Origin: Methanomassiliicoccales archaeon PtaB.Bin134
GTDB taxonomy: Archaea > Thermoplasmatota > Thermoplasmata > Methanomassiliicoccales > UBA472
DNA length: 5,526 bases
Assembly (NCBI GenBank): GCA_002067045.1
Contig: MVPZ01000204.1
Coordinates: 1 to 5,526 of the forward strand
Reading direction: 5' to 3'
The position numbers were made by a program, and so were the translations under genes. Shown piece after piece: positions 1-4,213 of the stretch (positions are counted from its first letter, which is position 1; every line of letters begins with the position of its first letter). Under the pieces are notes generated by a model. That model saw only the letters and a program-made list of their open reading frames with translations. It was not told where the DNA came from and made no database searches.

Positions 1-138
1 GCTGCGCAGAACCTCCCATTGCTCCACTGAACCGGCGCAGGGGACCTCGCGCAGGATGACGTCGTCCAATCCCCCGTCCTCCAGCGCCAGGAGCGCGGCG
101 GGCATCCCGGAACGGGAACAGCAGTAGCAGACGATCAT
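1..138 (-). CDS. mvhD: MvhD-family hydrogenase/Hdr iron-sulfur subunit, N-terminal 46 residues (3' end outside window)
   Basis: Only the first 46 codons are in the window; the frame runs open off the left edge. The visible part has two landmarks of the MvhD/FrhD-type delta subunit family. The first is a C-x2-C motif at the very N-terminus (C4-Y-C6-C7-S-R-S-G), in the place where MvhD has C-N-W-C-S-Y-A-G. The second is a later E-V-P-C-A-G segment (C34), in the place of the family's R-V-x-C-S-G. MvhD is a small [2Fe-2S] protein that passes electrons between a hydrogenase or other donor and HdrA. The ATG sits inside the last codons of the upstream HdrA-like gene (ATGA overlap). It is preceded by GGGAGG at 153-148, nine bases away, which lies within that gene's own C-terminal codons, so the two are probably translationally coupled. 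The extra cysteine C6 is unusual. It could instead be an MvhD-like domain at the head of a longer protein. Confidence 0.72.
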   Translation of the reverse strand, partial: MIVCYCCSRSGMPAALLALEDGGLDDVILREVPCAGSVEQWEVLRS

Positions 139-1460
139 TTCAGGCCGCCTCCCATCATTACGCATCCGACCTCCGCCCTCAGGTCCGCAGGCGGCATCCC
201 AATGGCCACGCTAGGGCATAACGCCAGGCATATGCCGCAGCCCTGGCACCTCTCAGTGGAGATGGACATCTCCCCCTCCCTTAGGAAAGGAGCGCCATAT
301 GGACAGACGCGCAGGCAGGTGAGGCATCTGGAACACCTCTCCCTATCGATCACGGCCAAGGGGATCCTGGGAAGTGGAGCGCGTGTGATCTTGACGAGGG
401 AGGAGACGACCGCTCTGGCCATCCCCTCCGGGTCGCTCTCGTGATGTGACGAGAACGCCGAGCCGGAGAGGTGCACCCCGGGTATGCCGGCATCACCTGG
501 TACGAGGCCGACCGGCCTGCGTGACGGGGGAATGCCGAACGCGCCCAGCACCTCGTCGGCCTTCTCCGGCCTCGAGGACCACACGGTGACCACCTCGCCC
601 GCCTTGATGTTCACCGGGTGTCCAAGATGTTCATCCCTGACGGTCACCGAACCGGGGGCCACCTCCATCTCCGATGCCCTGAGGAACGTTACCCCCCGAA
701 GCTGGAGATCGCGGTAGATGACCTCGCCAGATCCGGAAAAGGGCGTCTCCTGGACCACGGCGTAGACCTTGCCGCCCTTGGATAGGGATCTCTCGAGCTC
801 GCAGATGAACGCCTGAAGGCATTCCTCGCCCCCGGCCAGGGCCACCACGGCGTCCCCCTCCCCGAAGCAGGTCCTCTCCACATCCACGCCAAGATCGAAC
901 GAGATGAGCGCCAGACCGAACCGGTGCATCACCTCGCCCGCCTCCAGTGTGAAATTGCCTCGCCCCCCGGTCAGGCGCGCCTCGTTCCAGCTGACGTCCT
1001 CGAAAGCCAGACGTTCGACCTTCAGCCCCTCCGAGATCGCCTGCCCGTACGCGGCGTCCGCGGAGGCGCCCTCCCCCACCAGCAGCACCTCGTCGCTGTG
1101 GGCTTCCGGCGGATGCACTGGCTCCCGCTCGTCCAGCACCCTGGCCAATGCCAGCTCGGCCGCGTGCGCCGTCCTCACCTGATACGGGACCACGGCCACC
1201 CTGGCCGGGGATATCCCCGAAGAGGCGGCCAGGTCCTGGTACCCTTTCAGTTCGGAGGCGGCGCAACCGAGGACCAGCAGCGCCTGGGTGGTTCGCCCCA
1301 ACAGATGAAGCTGGATCTGGTTCCTGCCTGCCTCCGAGCAGCAGCTGGGCAACACCTCGGAATGGCCGACCCGGGAATGCTTCATCAGGCCCCGGTACGT
1401 TACGAGATTCGCCCCGTGGGCCCGGCAGATGAACACCGCCGCCTTCATCGGCTCACTCAT
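135..1460 (-). CDS. HdrA-like protein B: HdrA N-terminal domain, degenerate flavin domain, C-terminal 2x[4Fe-4S] ferredoxin
   Basis: A 441-residue cytoplasmic protein with no signal peptide or membrane segment. Residues 1-110 resemble the N-terminal domain of HdrA (A-V-F-I-C12, C40-C41-S-E-A-G, L-G-C66-A-A-S). Residues 120-350 follow the thioredoxin-reductase-like part of HdrA (Y-R-D-L, R-G-V-T-F-L-R, G-V-H-L-S-G-S-A). However, the dinucleotide loop is altered (V-G-E-G-A-S-A instead of G-G-G-P-A-G) and the CC signature of HdrA is missing, so FAD binding is doubtful. Residues 376-386 and 405-415 are two complete C-x2-C-x2-C-x3-C-P clusters of a bacterial-type ferredoxin. The ATG at 1460 overlaps the end of the upstream HdrA gene by eight bases and has GGAGG six bases ahead; an ATG four codons further in is less well placed. 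It is probably an electron-relay partner of protein A and the MvhD-like protein. It could be called QmoB-like, but it lacks a fused MvhD domain. Confidence 0.85.
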   Translation of the reverse strand: MSEPMKAAVFICRAHGANLVTYRGLMKHSRVGHSEVLPSCCSEAGRNQIQLHLLGRTTQALLVLGCAASELKGYQDLAASSGISPARVAVVPYQVRTAHAAELALARVLDEREPVHPPEAHSDEVLLVGEGASADAAYGQAISEGLKVERLAFEDVSWNEARLTGGRGNFTLEAGEVMHRFGLALISFDLGVDVERTCFGEGDAVVALAGGEECLQAFICELERSLSKGGKVYAVVQETPFSGSGEVIYRDLQLRGVTFLRASEMEVAPGSVTVRDEHLGHPVNIKAGEVVTVWSSRPEKADEVLGAFGIPPSRRPVGLVPGDAGIPGVHLSGSAFSSHHESDPEGMARAVVSSLVKITRAPLPRIPLAVIDRERCSRCLTCLRVCPYGAPFLREGEMSISTERCQGCGICLALCPSVAIGMPPADLRAEVGCVMMGGGLK

Positions 1461-2637
1461 GGTCCGCCTCCAGATGCATCATGACCTGTTTGGCGGCCAG
1501 TATCCCGTCGCTGACACAGTGCCCTATGTCCCTGGGCCCACGGCAGCTGCCGGCCAGGAATATGCCCCGGTCCGGGCAGTTGTCATCCGTGAGGTCCCCC
1601 CAGGGGTCGCGCGGGATGGCCAGCTGCGATAGCGTATCATCCCTCAGATCGGGGACCAGTCCGATCGAGAGTATCACCGAATCAAATCCCTGGCAGGCGA
1701 TCTCGTTGCCGGAGGCGTAGCGGACCGCGGGACGGCCGTTCTCGGCAACGATCTCGGCGGGGCGGGAGCGGACCACCTGGATGTCGGTGGCCGCCAGTTC
1801 CTTCAGCAGCCCGTCCTCGGGGCCCAGGCCGCGCCAGTCCATGATGAACATGGTGATCGAGAGATTGGGGAACCTCTCCTTGAGGGCGAGCGCCTGGCGC
1901 AGAGAGTACTTGCAGCAGACCGAGGAGCATTTGGGTGTTCCGACCCTCGAAGAACGTGAACCGATGCAGAGGAGGAAGGCCGCCCTTCGCCCGTCCCCGA
2001 TGTCCGCATCCCTCATGCCTTCTAGGAACGACTCCAGCTCCATGGAGGTGATCACCCCGGGGACCTCTCCCCAGCCCAGGCGCCCCTCCTCGGCAGCATC
2101 GAACTCCAATGAACCGGTGGCCACGACCACCGCGTTCCCATTGACGCTGAGATGCTCCTCGCCGAACAGATCGATGGCCCCGACGGGGCAGACGCTGACG
2201 CACCTCTCGCATTCCAGCCCCTGTATGGACCGGCAAGAGCCGCGGTCCAATCTGATCCTGCCGCCGGCCTTGGTCATGGCCCCGGTCGGGCAGGCCTCCA
2301 CGCACTTGCCGCAGCGAGAGCATACCCCCGGATCGATGGCCTCCCTCGGACGGACCAGATCGAAGCGGTAGCGGCCGCTGTTGCGCTCCAGCTGTTCCAG
2401 ATGCACGCCGGTGTGCACGGTGACTAGTTCGGAGGCCAGGACCTGTGAGCGCAGGCGGTGCACCCGGCACACGTCGCACTGACGGCAATGCACCAGGCCC
2501 TTGCAGGAAAGGTCCTGGACCCTCCCCCCGAGCGCCTCGCGCCTCTCCAGCAGGGCCACGCTGACCCCCCTATCAGCCAGTTCCGCCGCGCAGGCCAGAC
2601 CGGCCGGGCCTCCCCCGATGAGCACCACCTTGGCTAT
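1453..2637 (-). CDS. hdrA: HdrA-type FAD/iron-sulfur oxidoreductase A (CoB-CoM heterodisulfide reductase subunit A family), short form
   Basis: About 394 residues. HdrA carries the flavin of soluble heterodisulfide reductases, where electron pairs are split (bifurcation) between a high- and a low-potential acceptor. Visible parts: FAD loop I-G-G-G-P-A-G (7-13) with E31 at the end of strand 2; an unusual C45-x5-C51-x2-C54-x2-C57 patch; an inserted ferredoxin with C106/109/112/116 and C135/143/146/150; A-T-G-S (173-176); the HdrA signature C224-I-G-S-R followed by C237-S-S-V-C241-C242; and a C-terminal flavin motif I-F-L-A-G-S-C-R-G-P. At this length it lacks the N-terminal domain and C-terminal ferredoxin of the roughly 650-residue methanogen HdrA. 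The start is uncertain. AGGAGGTG (2650-2643) is five bases before an ATA at 2637, giving M-A-K-V-V-L-I-G-G-G. Alternatives are GTG at 2628 (14 bases from the SD) and TTG at 2667 (no SD of its own). First gene of the operon; QmoA-like by size and partner. Confidence 0.88.
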   Translation of the reverse strand: MAKVVLIGGGPAGLACAAELADRGVSVALLERREALGGRVQDLSCKGLVHCRQCDVCRVHRLRSQVLASELVTVHTGVHLEQLERNSGRYRFDLVRPREAIDPGVCSRCGKCVEACPTGAMTKAGGRIRLDRGSCRSIQGLECERCVSVCPVGAIDLFGEEHLSVNGNAVVVATGSLEFDAAEEGRLGWGEVPGVITSMELESFLEGMRDADIGDGRRAAFLLCIGSRSSRVGTPKCSSVCCKYSLRQALALKERFPNLSITMFIMDWRGLGPEDGLLKELAATDIQVVRSRPAEIVAENGRPAVRYASGNEIACQGFDSVILSIGLVPDLRDDTLSQLAIPRDPWGDLTDDNCPDRGIFLAGSCRGPRDIGHCVSDGILAAKQVMMHLEADHE

Positions 2638-2642
2638 GCCCC

Positions 2643-2650
2643 CACCTCCT
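2643..2650 (-). promoter_or_regulatory. Strong Shine-Dalgarno sequence (AGGAGGTG) of the hdrA-type gene
   Basis: On the minus strand the sequence reads AGGAGGTG, a full match to the 16S rRNA anti-SD. It ends five bases before an in-frame ATA (2637-2635) and 14 bases before the first in-frame GTG (2628-2626). The other genes here have spacings of 4, 6 and 9 bases, so this motif argues for initiation at or next to the ATA. It lies downstream of the TTG at 2667 and so speaks against that longer start. Confidence 0.7.
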
Positions 2651-2740
2651 GCGGTGGGGCGAAGCAAGAGCCTGGCGGGGAGGCGGGTCCATGCGGTCCG
2701 GGAAGGGCGTCCATTATAGGTTTGCCACCATTAGCCAGCT

Positions 2741-2755
2741 ATTTAAAAATTTTTA
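2741..2755 (-). promoter_or_regulatory. Putative TATA element for the hdrA-hdrA-like-mvhD operon
   Basis: Read on the minus strand this is TAAAAATTTTTAAAT, the only AT-rich island in an otherwise GC-rich intergenic gap. With archaeal spacing of about 25 bases, transcription would begin near 2720, leaving a leader of roughly 80 bases before the Shine-Dalgarno sequence. No clear BRE can be told apart by eye, and a second weaker AT-rich stretch (CTATAAT, minus strand 2719-2713) lies closer to the gene. Confidence 0.45.
2742..2750 (+). promoter_or_regulatory. Putative archaeal TATA box (TTTAAAAAT) for the deacetylase-DUF3786 operon
   Basis: TTTAAAAAT matches the archaeal box A pattern and stands 50 bases upstream of the GTG at 2800. 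Transcription would start near 2770-2775, giving a short leader of about 25-30 bases. The leader contains no convincing Shine-Dalgarno motif before the GTG, in contrast to the internal genes, which fits a first gene with a short leader. The box shares its bases with the opposite-strand promoter. Confidence 0.5.
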
Positions 2756-2799
2756 CCGGGCACCGCACCGCTTAAGTCCTGGCCGCGGGATATACCCAT

Positions 2800-3624
2800 G
2801 TGCGAGCCGTGGCCTTCACCGTGGATGTGGACCGGGATGTTAACCAGGCCTGCCAGGGACGATCGTGTTCGGTATCCCAGGGCAGCGATGCCCCCCGCTT
2901 CGATTCCTCGGCCCGCGGGCTGAGGGAGGTCCTCAGGGCCTTGGAGGGGGCGGAGGCGCCCGGGACCTTCTTCTGGGAGGGGCGAACCGCCCTGGAGCTG
3001 GCCTCCCGGATGGACCTGGTGAAGGCCATGAGCGGCCACGAGGTGGCCGCCCACGGGCACGAGCACGAGGATTTCTCCGGGGAGGGTACCGGAATCCCCC
3101 TGGACCGCCAGGCGGTGCGCGGGGTGCTGGAGAGCATGGAGGGCGCCCTCGATTCCACCTTCGGCAGTTCGCCCAGGGGCTTCCGGGCCCCCTATCAGAG
3201 GACCAGCCCCCAGCTGATGGAGGAGCTGTCCTCCCGGGGATACCTCTACGATTCCTCGGCTACCGTCCAGATGGTCGACGGCAGGGTGGCCCCGTACCGC
3301 AATGAGCTGGGCCTCCTGGAGGCGCCGGTGTGCTGGTCCCGGGACCGGCAGGGCAGGAAGATCGTCTCCTACCTGTGGCCCTATCACGAGGGGCGCAGGC
3401 CCATGAGCGACTATCTGGAGCTGCTTGACGAGTTCGAGGAGGGGCTCCTGGTCATGGCCACCCATTCCTGGCACATGGTGGAGAACTACTGCACTGGACC
3501 TCTGCCGCGGGAAAGGGCGGAGGAGGGGGTCAGGGAGCTGACCTCCTTCCTGAACGCGGTGCGGGATTCGGGGGCGGAGGTCACCACCATAGGGGGGTTC
3601 CTGAGGAGGCATCATGGCCTGTAA
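2800..3624 (+). CDS. CE4/NodB-type polysaccharide deacetylase
   Basis: A 274-residue protein with the motifs of carbohydrate esterase family 4, metal-dependent enzymes that remove N- or O-acetyl groups from sugars. Motif 1 is T-V-D9-V-D11, with D9 the likely base and D11 a metal ligand, in the T-F-D-V-D style of the HpPgdA-like branch. Motif 2 is H85-G-H-E-H89 (H-x3-H, metal ligands). Motif 3 is G-F-R129-A-P-Y. Motif 4 is Y-D151-S-S. Motif 5 is A-T-H222-S-W-H. All expected catalytic positions are present, so it should be active. There is no signal peptide or membrane segment, so it is cytoplasmic and the substrate is probably a small or intracellular glycan, nucleotide sugar or amide. The start is GTG, because the beta strand carrying motif 1 begins at once. 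An ATG two bases upstream (2798) is out of frame. It is followed by the DUF3786 gene with an 11-base overlap. The substrate is unknown. Confidence 0.88.
   Translation: MRAVAFTVDVDRDVNQACQGRSCSVSQGSDAPRFDSSARGLREVLRALEGAEAPGTFFWEGRTALELASRMDLVKAMSGHEVAAHGHEHEDFSGEGTGIPLDRQAVRGVLESMEGALDSTFGSSPRGFRAPYQRTSPQLMEELSSRGYLYDSSATVQMVDGRVAPYRNELGLLEAPVCWSRDRQGRKIVSYLWPYHEGRRPMSDYLELLDEFEEGLLVMATHSWHMVENYCTGPLPRERAEEGVRELTSFLNAVRDSGAEVTTIGGFLRRHHGL
3603..3609 (+). promoter_or_regulatory. Shine-Dalgarno sequence (GAGGAGG) for the DUF3786 gene
   Basis: GAGGAGG lies within the last codons of the deacetylase gene and four bases ahead of ATG 3614. It fixes the DUF3786 start and supports translational coupling of the two genes. 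Confidence 0.7.
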
Positions 3625-4213
3625 CCCCGCGCACCGGCAGGCCATGGAGCTGGCCTGGTCCTCGCTCCAGGGGCTGGACGCCAGGGAGCTGGCCAGGGCC
3701 TCGGCGGGCGAGCTCCGGGAAGGGGAGCTGGTGCTCCCGACATTGGGAGGGGAGACCCTGGTGGACCTCCGGGACCGCATGGTGATCACCCCGGACCACG
3801 TCGGGGGGTGCTGGGGGCTGGCCGCCCTGCATCATCTCAAAGGCTGCCTTTCCTGGAGGGCGGACGAGACCTGGATATCCTTCGATCAGGTGCTGGACGC
3901 CAGACCTTTCTCTGCGGCCTTCCGGCAGAGGGCCGTGGCCCCCCTGGCCCTGCGATTCGGGGCGGCACCGAAGGACCTGGTCCGGGCAGCCAGGAGGCTG
4001 GGCGGAAGGCCCCTCTCCATGGGCGACTCGGCGGTGCTGCTGCAGGCCTTTCCCAGGCTGAGGGTGGCGGTGGTGGTCTGGAGGGGGGACGAGGAGGTGC
4101 CCGGCGGGGCCAACCTGCTGTTCGACCGCGGTGGCGCGGCCACGCTGCCGGCGGAGGACCTGGCCGAGATCGGGATCAGCATAGCCCAGTCGCTGCTCAG
4201 TACAGGCCGGTGA
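3614..4213 (+). CDS. DUF3786 domain-containing protein
   Basis: A 199-residue soluble protein that I recognise as DUF3786 by its conserved C-terminal block: A-F-P-R at 145-148, W-R-G-D-E-E at 156-161, A-N-L-L-F-D, then L-P-A-E-D-L-A. It also shows G-G-C-W-G-L-A-A-L-H-H-L in the middle and W-I-S-F-D, where the family has its gewisf-type motif. No function has been established for the family as far as I know; members occur in anaerobic archaea and bacteria, often near C1 or iron-sulfur enzymes (a general impression, not checked). The ATG has GAGGAGG at 3603-3609 four bases upstream, inside the end of the deacetylase gene, which it overlaps by 11 bases, so the two are probably co-translated. Three cysteines are visible in total (C3, C66 and C78), too few for a classical ferredoxin cluster. 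The last 17 bases overlap the convergent fhs gene. Confidence 0.82.
   Translation: MACNPAHRQAMELAWSSLQGLDARELARASAGELREGELVLPTLGGETLVDLRDRMVITPDHVGGCWGLAALHHLKGCLSWRADETWISFDQVLDARPFSAAFRQRAVAPLALRFGAAPKDLVRAARRLGGRPLSMGDSAVLLQAFPRLRVAVVVWRGDEEVPGGANLLFDRGGAATLPAEDLAEIGISIAQSLLSTGR

Noticed and set aside
1453..1460. Possibility that A and B are one HdrA gene broken by a frameshift
   Set aside because: B starts with its own N-terminal HdrA domain, and A already ends at the natural end of its flavin domain. B also has its own GGAGG and ATG, so these are two genes with an eight-base overlap.
924..1484. A 186-codon plus-strand frame opposite protein B
   Set aside because: No recognisable domain, composition typical of antisense reading, fully inside a well-supported gene.
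1781..2371. A 196-codon plus-strand frame inside the hdrA-type gene
   Set aside because: Low-complexity Ser/Pro-rich translation without motifs; the opposite strand encodes clear FAD and ferredoxin motifs.
2787..2797. GGG-ATATA-CCC just before the deacetylase start, as a second TATA box or operator
   Set aside because: As a TATA box it would place transcription start inside the gene; as an operator the symmetry is too short to claim.
2798..2923. ATG at 2798 overlapping the GTG start (ATGTG)
   Set aside because: It opens a different frame that ends after about 40 codons in an Arg/Pro/Trp-rich translation without motifs; it may affect initiation but is not a supported gene.
2743..3789. A 348-codon open frame on the minus strand opposite the deacetylase gene
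   Set aside because: It is an antisense shadow of a GC-rich gene: biased Pro/Gly/Arg/His composition, no family motif, and the plus-strand frame has all CE4 motifs.
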